64,000 bases of DNA from Triangularia verruculosa (lineage: Eukaryota > Ascomycota > Sordariomycetes > Sordariales > Podosporaceae), in contig MU863929.1 of assembly GCA_033296885.1 (NCBI GenBank), forward strand, positions 124,001 to 188,000. Direction: 5' to 3'. Shown one piece after another: positions 13,118 to 25,080 of this stretch. The translations under genes and the position numbers were made by a program. The notes under the pieces were generated by a model that saw only the letters and a list, made by a program, of their open reading frames with translations, did not search any database and was not told where the DNA came from. Position 1 is the stretch's first letter; every line of letters starts with the position of its first letter.

Positions 13118-15711
13118 ATGCAGCGCAGTCATCTAGGTGACGACTCCTGGACACCTCTCGGCCAACGCCGAGGGATCTCAGACCTGGCGCGATCCGCCTT
13201 GAGCCTCGACTTGCACTGGGTCAGGGCAGACGCTGAGAGTGCTGCTCGTCAGAGGAGCTATCCCTCTCCCCCCATGTCAGGATCTCCATCGATCCCCCCC
13301 AAACTCAGCCAGGAGGCAGCCGAAAGGGCCCAGGGGAGCTACCAGCCCACTACGCAGGATGTATACCGTGGAATTCCGACAACACAAGGTCACGAAAGGG
13401 GCCAAGTAGGCAGCGCAACAGGGCCTTCTCGACAGTTTCTCACCGATCCTCCAGAACGAGCCGCATATTCCTTTCAGTACGCCGGGAGATCGACCCCTCA
13501 GGCTCAGGCTTTACCTTACACGCAGTTGCCTGGCCAGATCAGCGGCCAGCCAGGTCCGGCTTATCTCCCTATCCCGGGCACGGGCAGCACAGTTGGACCT
13601 TCGGGACAGCCAGCAGCTTCGCAAACCTATCCTCCAGCACTTCACCCACAGATGCAAGATCCTCTTCAACACAACTCGCCAAAAGCAAGAAAGACCAAGG
13701 GACATGTGGCATCCGCGTGTGTACCATGCAAGAAAGCGCACCTTAGGTTGGTTGCCCTGTCAAAACTTGTCGGTACTGCTTGAAGAACAAGATATTGACA
13801 GATTGCAGATGTGACCGTAGGTACCCAAAGCCCTTTTCGCCCCGATTAATCACAAAAACAGGACAGAGATGGGCCGCGAGCAGGCGCTGCCAACTCGACA
13901 GCGCCGCGAATGTGATCTTTGGATTTGATTGACATGATATTGTCAACAATTCCGGGATTCTTTTAGGCGCGGCATCGACTAGCGCCTAGCACCAGTGTGA
14001 CGCGGTGCACACCCCATGAGCAATTTCTGTTTCTGGCCCGAAATACTCAAGATGAGACGACCCACTGGGCCAGTGACGAATAGATTGGGGACGATTGGGC
14101 CGCCCGACTGCAGGAACGGGTGGACATGGTTCTCAAGCGGGTTCCATGCTGTTCCAGGTCCGGGTAGGGAATGCACATAATCCAGCATGCTTATGCGTGG
14201 AAAGGCTTGCCGACAGTTGGCTCGCTACTGCAGTGCGGATGCTTGGTCCTGCGGCAAAATCGGGCCGCTGTCCTCGAGGTGTGGTGGGATTCCGGCAAAT
14301 ACACGGCCCGGACGCCTCTGTTTGCCCCTATCTTTCTAAACAGTGTGGCGCCGTGTTGGTGGTGTGCGCTGGCGATGGGGACCCGAACTGCCCATTCTTT
14401 CTGTCCATGAAGTGTTTTGAAGGCTATCAAGTGAGCATTCTGCTGACTGATTCCACAGCTGAACGCCCCTGTAATCGATGCGTGTCCCAAAACAAGTCCG
14501 ATCAATGTGTCGACGTCCAGCACAAGAAGCGCGGCCGTCCGCGGCTTCGAGACGATACGCAGACGAGATATGAAAGCGGAGGAAGACTGGGAAGTGCTGC
14601 AGATGCTATGAGACGGCCACTTACATCCGTGTATGGCTCGGGCTCCTCGATGGGTATGGTTCAAAGTGACAGTCTCCGACGCACTCAGTCGTATCGCGTG
14701 CTGAAATCTCAGCCAGCCGAATCTATCGCACCGAGATTCCTCGAACGAGGGTTGGCAGCTGATGCAAACATTTTTCCAGCGCCCCTGTCGATATCAACAA
14801 CGAGGGTCCCCGAAGAACCGGTGGCATACTTGAGAATAGTTGGGCTCGAGTTTTTGAAGGCATCGGGAACCTTTTATAACGCAATAGGACGATCATCGAG
14901 AACGGGCTTCAAGCTGTTGGAGGATGTGCTTGCGCCTGGTGATCGCAACAAGGCTGAGAGAATCGACCGGCAGACAAAGGAAGAGCAGCGGAACAGAGAG
15001 TTTGGGCAGCTGCCGGCCATGACGACCGTCGACGAGCAAGCGAAATTTGCTCAGAGGCTCGGATTTGGCGCAGATGATATTGCAAGATATCAAACGGACT
15101 GGCGGGTGGAGCATCTCACCTTTGAGGGAGAAGATGGGCAACCGCGGCCATTTTCCACTCGTTTTGGCTTGGTGAAGGAAGATTCAGTTTGGTTTGTCGT
15201 ACTGATTCTTCAGATTCCGCCACCTCGACCATATCAATATCCAACGCCGTCACCAAACCCAAGGGATAACACGTACGCTTATCAGCCGACGCCGCTGTCG
15301 TTTTCCCAACCCACGCCCATGTCAGCAACATTCGATCCGAGACAGTCGAGGCTGGGGGAGCCTTCTCCCTATGGACCGAGACAGCCGATGGGCATTGGAG
15401 CCCCGCCACCACCGTTAATGGCGGGAAGGAGTCCAAGTCTTCCTTTGGGGTACGCCCCATCACCGAGCAGACCTAGTTACCCCGAAGCCTCCTACCAGGT
15501 CCCCAGAAGCGAGATGCAGCCTTCAAGTCGTCCACCTCAAATGCAAGGATATCAGCTTCCTCCGCTGGTCCTTGGACCTCCCGGGGGGCTTTCCCAACCA
15601 CTGGCACAGGACAGAGGACAGCAATCCCGAGGAGAGCGGCCGCGGGTGGACATTGGTGGTTTACTGGACCATCCCGGCCCTCCGAGGGATCCTCCACCAC
15701 CACAGCAATGA
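13118..15711 (+). CDS. Zn2Cys6 transcription factor with PAS-like domain (three exons, 8-nt microexon)
   Basis: Nuclear DNA-binding regulator. Proposed exons: 13118-13746, 13809-13816 (8 nt) and 14459-15711, giving 629 aa. The microexon adds the third zinc Cys and restores the frame, so the cluster reads C201-x2-C204-x6-C211-x5-C217-x2-C220-x8-C229, a canonical binuclear Zn2Cys6 domain. A basic AT-hook-like KKRGRPRLR follows at about 235-243. Residues about 330-465 resemble the PAS-like domain found in this fungal regulator type. The N-terminus and the C-terminal 160 residues are Pro/Ser/Gln-rich and disordered. The start is the first ATG of the open frame; an upstream coding exon cannot be ruled out. 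Intron 1 is 62 nt (donor GTTGGT). Intron 2 is 642 nt (donor GTAGGT, branch CTGAC, acceptor CAG), far longer than others here. The target genes are unknown. The family call is firm; the microexon is inferred without transcript data. Confidence 0.82.
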
Positions 15712-18700
15712 TGACACCCAGGAGGAGAAGAGGCGGCTTGAAAACCAAAAGTTGGGAAATAGGACATCCGTTGGTTCGATTTTGATGCGGGAAGGTCGTA
15801 AAAGCATATTCTTCATCATGTTTTCGGCATGGTACCAGAGGTTTTGATGCAGACTTCGATGGGGCAGGAATTTTTCTTGGACTCGGTAGCGGTTTCGAAT
15901 GGCTTTGCATAAATGATACCAGTGTACAATTGGCAGATGATGTTTGGCCGAGGATGCATTTTCGGGCGTTGGAAATATCTTTGTGGAGGATTTTGGGGGA
16001 CATTTGCCATTGTGTGGCTCTTTTCTTCTTCTTTTTTTCATCTTCTGACAATTTGTTCTTTTTTTTTCTGATCTTCAACTTCTTTAAATTCTTTTTTGCA
16101 ACAATGCCGATTTCTTCTTGAGACTTCTTTTTTTGATACCGTCGCGACGGGCTTCGTGTTGATTAGGTGGTGTCGGGGCGTTGTTCTTTTTGCTATGGGA
16201 TCGCCATCCCCTAGAGAAAAGGGATGTTGTGTTGGTGATTGGTCTTTGAAGACTTTTCTTGTATGAAGTATAGTGGGAAAAAGTGGACATAGAGGTTGGT
16301 TTGTGAGTTGGAAAAACCGGAAAGGAAAGGAAAACCCCCGGGGAATTGACATCAATGTCTTTGTTGACTGCGTTTTTTGTTTTTGGATATGTTGTTTCTG
16401 GTGATGTTTTGTTGACTCCCATGTGGCGCTTTGTTGTTGTTGATGTTGTTGTGGCTCAAAGAGCAAAGTGGACGATGAGAGGAAGAACGAAAGGGAAAGA
16501 CATGAATGAAGGTGGGTGCGGGAGTCTCGCCTATGTCGGTCGGGTCGATGACACGCGTATATAACACCCGGGTTCCTAGCTTTCCCCTCTCGTATGCTGA
16601 CATGCGGCCCGTCCACCAGGCCCGCCAACAATCACCATTCCTTCGCAGATCCTTGGCCGCCGGGACGGTCTAGGCTATGCATGAGGATTTTTTGCGGGAG
16701 ATAGTATTATGAGAGCTGCAACTTACTGAATTGGAAAAGAGGGTAAAAGCTGAATGGGGGTTGAGTGGTGGTCTGATGAGGGTGGTTGCTGTGTGGGGCC
16801 GGTGCTTAAACGGGGACGTTGATTTAAGGTTGGTTCTTGTATGTTGACCGTTCTACCCGAGTGGACGGGCGTCGTCTAACCCGCACATACCACCTACTTT
16901 TGCTTACCCGGGCCGTTTTGCTTTTTGAAGGGATGGTCTGCCGAATCGGGACGTGCCGCGTAGTGTGGGGACGGATTCGAGGAATCGGTGAGATCGAGGG
17001 GAGACCATGATTGAGTGAGAGATCATGTATATGTGTCTGTCCTTCCGTCTCGACTGGATGTCGTCGGGTGAAAGGAAGACGCCACACAATTAGCGTTCGG
17101 AGAAGGGAAGAGAAGGGAAGAGAAGGGAAGGTCCTTTTCTTCTTCTCGATCGATTGAGGTTAGGCAAAAAAAGAAAAAAGGGCCCTTCATGTCGTACCCG
17201 AGATGTACGCGGGATAGATGGGTTGCTGACGTTCCAAAGTCCTGGATCCTAACTTTCTAGTCACCCAATCCCGAATGCCGCTGGTGTGTATATCAGCATT
17301 TGATTGTCGCTCCCCCCAATCTCTTTAACACTGCTTCTCTCGAGCGGCTGGTTTTCGTACGGTTTTGATGACGTCGAACAGGTCGCTAGTCGAAAGGCGG
17401 GTATCCGGGTGAGTATTATACTAATATCCATAGGGTTTGAAGTCGGGGGGAAGAAGAGAGTTAAATAGGACCGGATCGGCTGGGTGAATCACCCGGGAAT
17501 TTCGTTTTGGGGGTTGGGAGGGAGGATCTTTCAGTGTATGTACATATCCGGAATTTCACGCCGCGGGAGGATCAGGTCGAAGAGGAAGGCCGCTCGGACG
17601 GTTCGGTTCGGTTCGGGGAATACGGTATAGTAATGTGAATCATATTTTTTTTCCCCTCCCTCCAGCCCGTCCGTGTCGTATTGAATGAGGAGGAGGAGGA
17701 AGAGAGGGGGGAGGAGGCCTGGGTTTTGTTTTTTTTGTGAGACCTGCCAGGTAGGTATTTTTCCACTTTGGAGAAAAAAAGCAAACATTTTGAATGACGG
17801 GTTGGTGCAGGCAGAAAAGGAAACGAAACAAGGAAAACGAGAAGAAACACTGGCTGGGCATAAGAGATTACCTTATAGGTTTTTTTTTTTTTTTTATTTA
17901 ACAAAAACACCAAAAATAAAACTTGTTTTATAAGGCATATATCAAATCTGCCCTTTTATTGATAAGTTCAAGCATGCTATTATAGCCCAATTCCATCCAA
18001 CAGCATCAGAACAAGGGGACATGGGGACATTTTCATGCTTTGCTACGCCGCTAACTCCCAATTCGGTGCAGCACCTCGTCCTGAATGGAACAGCAACATC
18101 CGAAAGCGACAGAAAGGTTGCAATGAACCCGCTTGGGGAGAAACAGGTCCTGGATTTGATGTGCCCTCATGGATTTATTTTTGTTTCCTCGCTTCCTTCT
18201 CTCGCCAGTGGAAAAGGATGGGATGGAAGGGAGGGATTGGTGCGCATGTGAATATTTATTAAATCCACAACAGTTGCTGCACTGTCAGAAAAAGATGGTT
18301 CAATCGGAGAATTATCATCTTTCCGATGCGCGCGCGCGATTCGATCGAGTGCAGCTTTTGGGGTAGCGTAAACGGTTTCCCCAACGGGGGCCATTCGGAG
18401 ATTTCTTCTTCTGCTGGTTCCCCAATTGCTTTTTTTGTGGGCGAAAAATGGAGGACGGGAGGGCCACTGGGCTGCTCCTGCGCTGCTGTGAGCGGAAAAT
18501 GCAACGGCGACAGGGTTGGCAGGGTCCAACAAGCTCATCCGTCCACCCACTTATCAACCAGAGTGTGCAGAAGGAAAGTGGTCTAACCCAATGACGCTAT
18601 GGGATTGGGAAAGGGGGGAAACCAACCAATAAGTGACACGACTGGTTTGCAGATTGGTGGTAATGTGCAAATAATGCGAGAGAATAACTTATGATATAAG

Positions 18701-18904
18701 AGAAAATCAAGTATGGGATGAAGAGAATTAATGAAATCTTACTCGTATTCGCTACCTATCTATAACCCTATGAGCCATTTGGTACAAGTACACGTATTGC
18801 TAAGTGCAATACATGCGGAAAATGTCAAACTGTTATACTAACCCTCGTTCAAGACAATCTTCCCTGACAACGGCCCCCTGAAAATTCACACTGACAAAAT
18901 AATG
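15712..18904. other. 3.2 kb intergenic tract between convergent genes
   Basis: This holds the 3' ends of the transcription factor (left) and the 245-aa gene (right). Features seen are T-rich stretches at 16025-16095 and 17880-17900, a triplicated 10-bp AGAAGGGAAG unit at about 17101-17130, and an A-rich segment near 17900-17930. The open frames at 16038-16631 (minus) and 18167-18550 (minus) show no domain and look like chance translation. Confidence 0.6.
17101..17130. repeat. Three tandem copies of a 10-bp purine unit
   Basis: AGAAGGGAAG is repeated three times without interruption in non-coding sequence. It is a simple repeat with no associated gene start visible. Confidence 0.85.
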
Positions 18905-19697
18905 TCACCTCCTTCCACTCTCCTGAACATCTCCCTCTCGATCACCCCCATCTGACTCCGCATCATCCTGCCCACTCGGGCCAGGCACGTCAGCTCGCTG
19001 GTGAGGCGGTAGCCTCCTCGCCAAAAATCGAATAGGCAACGTCTTCCTATTACCAATTACCACCGTCTGAGGGTCCGACTGGAATAATGGAGGTTGTTGC
19101 TGTTGTTGCCTACGAGCAGCCAAAAGCTGATCAATATCATCAAAGTCAGCCACGGATATCGATGGAATCCCAGTCGGAGCAGATGAGAACGGGAAAGATG
19201 TTGTTGGCGCTTCAGTAGAAGGAGACATGAGCTCAAGTTCCTCTGTCATTCTATCCCTCTTTGCGTAGCGTTCTTCGTCTTCATCGATGGTTTCACTGTC
19301 GTAAGGCCGCTTCTGGCCGATTTGTACCCCGCCAGTGGTTAGGCCTAGTAACACATCCTCACTGGGAAGTAATGGGTCATCTCGGGGTTGTCGAAGGATC
19401 AGGTCGATTGATAGTTGGGATGATTGAGAGTTTGACTGGTTGGACAGTTGTTCAAAAGTTGGTTCAGGGCCAGATGTTCGCGATGGGGACTGTAGTCTTG
19501 ATGGATTCTGTGAGGCCCCAGTCGCGCTTCTTCCCCTGTGAGAGGTGAGGATGAGTACCACAGTGAGATTCTGGTGGGTAAAGATCTTACCTATTGCTGA
19601 GAGCATCTAGCTGTACTTGTACTGACGAGTTGGCATCACTCCCATTGGGATCCGGACTCGACAGTCGTGGAAAAGGCAATCGTAGGTCGTTTGACAT
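18905..19697 (-). CDS. Hypothetical 245-aa protein, two exons
   Basis: Exons on the minus strand are 19697-19591 and 19535-18905, joined across a 55-nt intron with donor GTAAGA and acceptor ACAG. Phase is preserved (AG|G gives Arg) and total length is 738 nt. I do not recognise the protein. It is hydrophilic and mostly disordered: Ser/Asn/Gln-rich N-terminus, a basic-acidic patch QKRPYDSETIDEDEERYAKR that could act as a nuclear signal, a Gln5 run after AARR, and a conserved-looking segment around VVIGNRKTLPIRFLARRLPPH. It ends with an acidic Asp/Glu/Gly tail. There is no signal peptide or membrane segment. The clean short intron and an ATG in good context favour a real gene over a chance frame. 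It is divergent from MLH1, with 1.3 kb between the starts. The function is not assignable. Confidence 0.65.
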
Positions 19698-21041
19698 TGT
19701 GAGGAGTTGGGCGAGTCTGTAAGATGTGTAGATGAGAGTCAAGTTTGAAGGCGTGGGGGAACCTGCACACTAGACGCAGATCTCAGAAGCGACAGCCGAG
19801 TGGCGGGCGGGCTCAGCTATTTATGAGAAACAGAAGAGAGATAGAACAAAAGGCGATGGAAAGAAATGGTATGCAATGCATAGAAACGAAACGGAGGGTA
19901 ACCGGACCACGCCCGAGAAGCTTCAAGGCCCGCCCAGCTTGTGAGCCCTCCAGGAAGCCTGGAAATGGCAGGGCTGCATCCAAATTTTCATGGATCGATA
20001 AGCATTTGGCATGCACCCAGTAGGCACGGTAGGGCATCGTGCAGCGGGTGTGTGATGCACGCAAGAGCGGGAGCGGCGCGCCGCCCAGTTGGGTGAAATG
20101 CAGAAGCATCACTCAGTCACACCCACCTCTTCAACGGCCATCCCCTGGTCGCCCATCCACCCAGTGCCACCACATGCACATGGCCCGATGCCACCATGAA
20201 ATATGGCCTTCGACACATCACAAAAGCCGGGTAGGAGATATGCTTTGCGCTGGCACAGCACCGGGGCGGTCCTCAGCTCAAGGCGAGGTCGGTCTTGATC
20301 TGCTCCATCTAGAAGTTTCGGACCATTGTTGAAATGGGATAAAATGGAAGCCTGGAAATCTTGGAGACCTCAAACGATTTCGGACGCGAACTCGAGCCGT
20401 TCAAATGGGCCGGAAGGTCGTTTTGTTTCCGCGAGGTCAAAGGAAGAGTGGCTAAGCATCGAGCTGACCTGTTGCAGTGGCTTGAGCGGCTCAAGTTATG
20501 GGTAGTGGCCACAATCATGGCCTTCAAAACATGGATGTCGAATAGGGTAAAGGCGAAGAACCGGGTCTGGTATGCTCTAAATTTGACGGTCAAGTTCGGA
20601 TTGCGAAGTCTGAAGAGCCTGGTGACAGAAAACACGGAATGAGTGAGGTGTGGCTGTGGTGTTCTGTTGGTTCTTTTGGTGTTCGGGTCTGGTCGATCGA
20701 ACTGGGTTCCCTCCACGCCAAGCATTTCCGTCATCAGCACGCCAAGATCTTAGTCCTAAAAGTGGGGTGACAGGCCCCTGAACCGAGCGGGCCGAAGGTG
20801 CACGGACAATCCGGGGCAAGCACGGTCCACCCAACCCCGGCAGAAGGAAGTCGCGACTTCGACGGTGAATGCCTAGCAGAACTCGGTGAGAGCCTTTCAT
20901 CGGCTTTTCTTGCCTCTCTCAAGGTTCCCTGGCGAGCTGAAATGTTGGAATATGGAAGCCTTGACTAAACCTTGCTGAAATCCTTCTGCTCTTTCCCCGC
21001 ATCGCGCTTTTCTTCCGTATCAAGCACCAAACCGCGCCGCT
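19698..21041. other. Divergent promoter region
   Basis: 1.34 kb between the start of the 245-aa gene (minus) and MLH1 (plus). No convincing coding frame is present. The frames at 20309-20740 (minus) and 20361-20642 (plus) lie on opposite strands over the same bases and have no domain. It presumably holds both promoters. Confidence 0.6.
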
Positions 21042-23438
21042 ATGAGTGATGCAATGGAGGTGGATTCCGAGGTGGATGGGCCTCGCGGTGCCAAGAGGAA
21101 GGCTGATGTTCTTGATGACAACACCCCCCAACGTCGAATCAAGGTACTCTTCCCAGCCTTCTTCTTTTGCCACGGACTTTGCTAATAGCATACTCGTAGC
21201 CGCTGGACGAAGATGTCATCAACAAGATTGCTGCAGGGGAGATTATCGTGGCTCCCGTGAACGCCTTGAAGGAGTTAATGGAGAACTCTGTTGACGCGGG
21301 ATCTACCACCGTAGATGTTTCGGTGAAAGAAGGAGGATTGAAGTTACTTCAGATTACCGACAATGGCTCTGGCATCGAGGTTCGACCCCCCTTGTTAGCG
21401 CCCGCTGTCACCCGCTCGCTTGCTCGCCGCCCCCTCCATCCCCCGTGTCTTGCCTAGTTACTCATCAAAGAAACAGAAAGAAGACCTACCGATATTGTGT
21501 AAACGCTTCACAACGTCCAAGCTCCAAAAGTTTGAAGACCTCCAGACCATTGCTACCTATGGTTTCAGAGGCGAGGCCCTGGCCAGCATCAGCCACATTG
21601 CCCATCTGACCGTGACCACCAAGACAACAGACTCTGAATGTGCCTGGAGGGCTCACTATGGCAACGGTGTGTTGGTTCCGGCCAAACCTGGTCAGTCTCC
21701 TGATCCAAAACCCGTATCTGGCCGACAAGGCACCCAAATCACCGTCGAGGACCTCTTCTTCAACGTCCCGACCAGACGGCGTGCGTTCCGGTCACCAGCC
21801 AACGAGTACAACAAGATACTCGACATGGTCGGCAGATATGCCATACATTGCGCTGGCGTAGGTTTCACATGCAAGAAGCACGGTGAATCTTCCAAAGGCA
21901 TCTCTGTCTCCCCAAGTGCCTCGTGTCTCGACAGGATCAGACAAATCTACGGGGCAAGCGTTGCCAACGAACTCACCGAATTCGAGACAGAAGATGATCA
22001 ATGGGGGTTCAAGGCAAAGGGGCTCGCCACCAACGCCAACTACAGCACCAAGAAAACCACCTTGCTCCTCTTCATCAACAACCGTTGCGTAGAGTCAACC
22101 AACATCCGCAAGGCAATCGAGCAAACCTATGCGTCATTCCTCCCTAAAAACGGGCACCCATTCGTCTACCTCAGCCTCGAAATTGACCCCCGCCGGGTAG
22201 ACGTCAACGTCCACCCAACAAAACAAGAAGTCAACTTCTTGAACGAGGATGAAACCATCCAGGCAGTCTGCGAGCACCTCCGCTCCAAACTTGCCGAGGT
22301 AGACGCCAGCAGAACATTCCTCACCCAGACCCTCCTCCCCCCAGGCACCACTCGAACAGCGTCTGCCTCCTCCACCCAACCACCACCAACCCCTGCCCCC
22401 GGTGGTCCCAGCAGTCGACGAGCCGCTCCCAGAAGCGACACCAGCCTCGTCAGAACAGACACCAACCTCCGAAAAATCACCAGCATGCTGCCCCCCGCCA
22501 GAGCCGCCCCCTCCCACCCCAACACAGAACCCACCACCTTTGAAACAGCACCCTCCCCTCGCCAACCAACCTCCTGCCACCTCCACAGCATCAAAGAACT
22601 CCGCGCACAAGTCCGGGAGGACATGCACGGCGAGCTAACCGACATCTTCGCCAACCACACCTTCGTCGGCGTCGTCGACCCCCGCCGCCGACTCGCCGCC
22701 ATCCAGGCAGGCGTCAAGCTCTACATGATCGACTACGGCCGCGTCTGCTACGAGTACTTTTACCAGCTCGGCCTGACAGACTTTGGCAACTTTGGCACGA
22801 TCCAATTCCAACCCCCCCTCTCCCTCCGCGCTCTCCTCGCCTCCTCCCCTGATTTCTTGACTGAATACGATGACGATGACGACGAAGACGACGCTGATGA
22901 CACCGACATCGACCCAGAGGAAAAATCCGAAATCATCGAAGCCGTCGTGGAAAAACTAGTGGAACGGAGGGAGATGCTCCTCGAGTACTTTAGCCTGGAA
23001 GTCTCCCCCGCGGGCGAGCTGTGCAGCATACCGCTATTGGTCAACGGGTACGAGCCTCCCCTGACAAAACTTCCCGGGTTTTTGGTGCGGCTCGGGCCGT
23101 GCGTCGACTGGACCGAGGAGAAGGCCTGCTTTGAGAGTTTTTTGAAGGAGCTAGCCGGGTTCTATGTGCCGGAGAGGCTGCCGCCGAAAAAGGCGACCAA
23201 GGAAGAAGGTGAAGGGGACGGGATGGTAGATAGTGCTGATGAGAGGGAGGAGGATGCCAGAGGGGAAGAGGAGAAACGGATTGACAGGAGAAGAAGGGAT
23301 TTGACGTGGGCGCTGGAGCACGTGCTTTTTCCGGCGTTCAAGGCAAGATTGGTGGGGACGAAGAGCATCATGGAGGCCGGGGGCGTGGTCGAGGTGGCGG
23401 ACCTGAAGGGGTTGTACAGGGTCTTTGAGAGGTGTTAA
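21042..23438 (+). CDS. MLH1: DNA mismatch repair protein MLH1
   Basis: MutL-family GHKL ATPase that pairs with PMS1 and coordinates excision after MutS recognition; it also acts in meiotic crossover. Exons are 21042-21143, 21200-21379 and 21477-23438, giving 747 aa, close to the usual 750-770. Motifs: KELMENSVDAG with catalytic Glu59 and Mg-binding Asn63; DNGSGIE at 88-94; TYGFRGEALASI; GTQITVEDLFFNVPTRR; and the DVNVHPTKQEV strand that closes the N-terminal half. The linker is Pro/Ser/Thr-rich. The C-terminal dimerisation domain ends in Phe-Glu-Arg-Cys, the conserved MLH1 terminus that distinguishes it from PMS1, MLH2 and MLH3. A very acidic stretch (about 22870-22930) interrupts the C-terminal domain. 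Intron 1 (56 nt) has donor GTACTC and intron 2 (97 nt) a non-consensus donor GTTCGA. Both are placed by motif continuity, for example GIE|KEDLPILC. Confidence 0.96.
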
Positions 23439-23716
23439 TGTGATAGATGATGTGACAGACAACAAGCGATACAGGGCTATGTGTGAGAAGATGATAATGG
23501 TTTTATTGTATTGCTCATACTCGTGTGTACTTGACCAGCGAGTGTCACTTGGTTGAGAAAAATGAAGAATAATTTTCTGCTCTTACTGGTACTGGAAGGC
23601 ACAACATCCTGCGGAAAGTTATTGAACGCAAAATTCCCAGACTTGACGTCAAAAGTCCATTGTGCTTCTTTCTATCTTTTATCTGTTCTGAGGGCATCTG
23701 TGATGAACGGTCATCC

Positions 23717-25080
23717 TCAAAGAGTCCCAACCGCCTTGAAGTCCTTGAGCGCTTGGACCACTCTCTCCTTCATCGTCTTCTCGCCTTCTCTGACCCACAC
23801 TCTGGGGTCGTAAAACTTCTTGTTTCTGTGCATATTTGCGTCAGAGATCATGTTTGCAGAGGTAAGTTGAAACAGACAAGATACTTACGGCTTGTTCGGG
23901 CCATCCGGATTGCCGACCTGGCCTCTCAAGTACTCAATGTTCTTGGTGATGTAATCACGATGGCCGACCAGGTACGCCCATTGCAGATCTATGGATGGTC
24001 AGCGGCTGATTTTCACTAAATCTTAGAAGAACACATACCAGTGTCAAGGTTAACCTTGACCACACCATAGCTAATGGCTGTTTGAAAGTCCTCCACGCTT
24101 GAACCGGACCCGCCATGGAACACGAAATAGACCGGCTTGGGGTTCTCATCATCAAGTTGAAGCTTGGATGCGACAAATTTCTGGTGCTTGTCGAGAAGAT
24201 CGGGCTGGAGCTTTACGTTTCCAGGATGGTAAACGCCGTGGACATTGCCGAATGCAGCAGCAATGCTAAAGTATTGCGAGATCGAACTGAGGGTGTTGTA
24301 CACATTCCAAATGTCTTCAGGTTGCGTGTAGAGCGAGTTGTTGTCAACGTCCTCATTGTTGACACCGTCTTCCTCGCCGCCGGTGAGGCCGATTTCCATC
24401 TCCAACCATTGCTTCCAGGGGGCGGCACGTGATAGGTACTTGGCGGTCGTCTGGATGTTGTAGTCAACATCCTCCTCAGACAGGTCAATCATGTGGCTGC
24501 TGAATAGGGGGACGCCGTGCTCCTTGAAGAAGGCTTCATCTGCGTCCATCATGCTGGGGACAACTCGTCAGTACATTGGCACAAACAATCCCTCTCGAAA
24601 CCAGACGGAGTAGAGGGTAAAGAAGGTATCAAAGAGATTTGTCATACCCATCAAGCCAGGGGAGCAGCTTCTTGGCACAATGATCCGAGTGCAGAACGAC
24701 GGGAACCCCATAGGTAGGAGCAATGGAGCGGATGAAATGAGCGGCAGCGACCGAGCCCGCGATCGCAGCCCGCTGACCATCGTTGGGGATGGCTTTTCCA
24801 GCAAAAAAGGCGGCACCTCCGTTGGAAATCTGGAGAATGATCGGGGCGCGAGCTTCACGAGCGGCTTCTAGGGCGGCAATGATGGTGGAGGACGAAGTGA
24901 CGTTGATGGCTGGCAGAGCAAAGCCCGACTGTTTGGCGAAGTGGAAGAGCTGTTTGATGAGAAAATTCAGCCAACTAGCTTCAATCCGCAAACACTAGGG
25001 GATACCGTAGGTACGTTGAGGAGGTCATCTCCGTAGATGACACCGGGCTTCAGACTCAGCTTTTCCATTAGGCCTGCCAT
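23717..25080 (-). CDS. FBA1: Fructose-bisphosphate aldolase, class II
   Basis: Zinc-dependent cytosolic aldolase of glycolysis and gluconeogenesis, splitting fructose-1,6-bisphosphate into dihydroxyacetone phosphate and glyceraldehyde 3-phosphate. Five exons on the minus strand: 25080-25015, 24949-24648, 24553-24039, 23988-23889 and 23825-23717, totalling 1092 nt and 363 aa, the normal class II length. Landmarks: PAINVTSSST; the zinc and catalytic motif VVLHSDHCAKKLLPW; EMEIGLTGGEEDGVNN; zinc His in GNVHGVY; FHGGSGSS; VKVNLDTD; and the terminal FDPRVW-type segment (here FYDPRVWVREGEKTM). Intron 3 has a perfect CTGAC branch point. The first donor is ambiguous: GTACCT (used here, no insertion) or GTATCC nine bases later, which would add Val-Pro-Thr; both keep phase. 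It is 278 bp from the MLH1 stop, in convergent orientation. Filamentous fungi can have more than one FBA, so the symbol denotes the family rather than a proven orthologue. Confidence 0.95.

Noticed and set aside
14095..14458. Treating the open stretch before the last exon of the PAS-like regulator as ordinary coding exon
   Set aside because: Its translation is unlike a conserved protein and would place an unrelated insert in the middle of the zinc cluster. Kept only as a possible isoform.
15173..15214. A 42-nt in-frame intron in the PAS-like region of the regulator
   Set aside because: It has GT and AG ends but is shorter than any intron here, and the retained translation (WFVVLIL) fits the end of a PAS-like fold.
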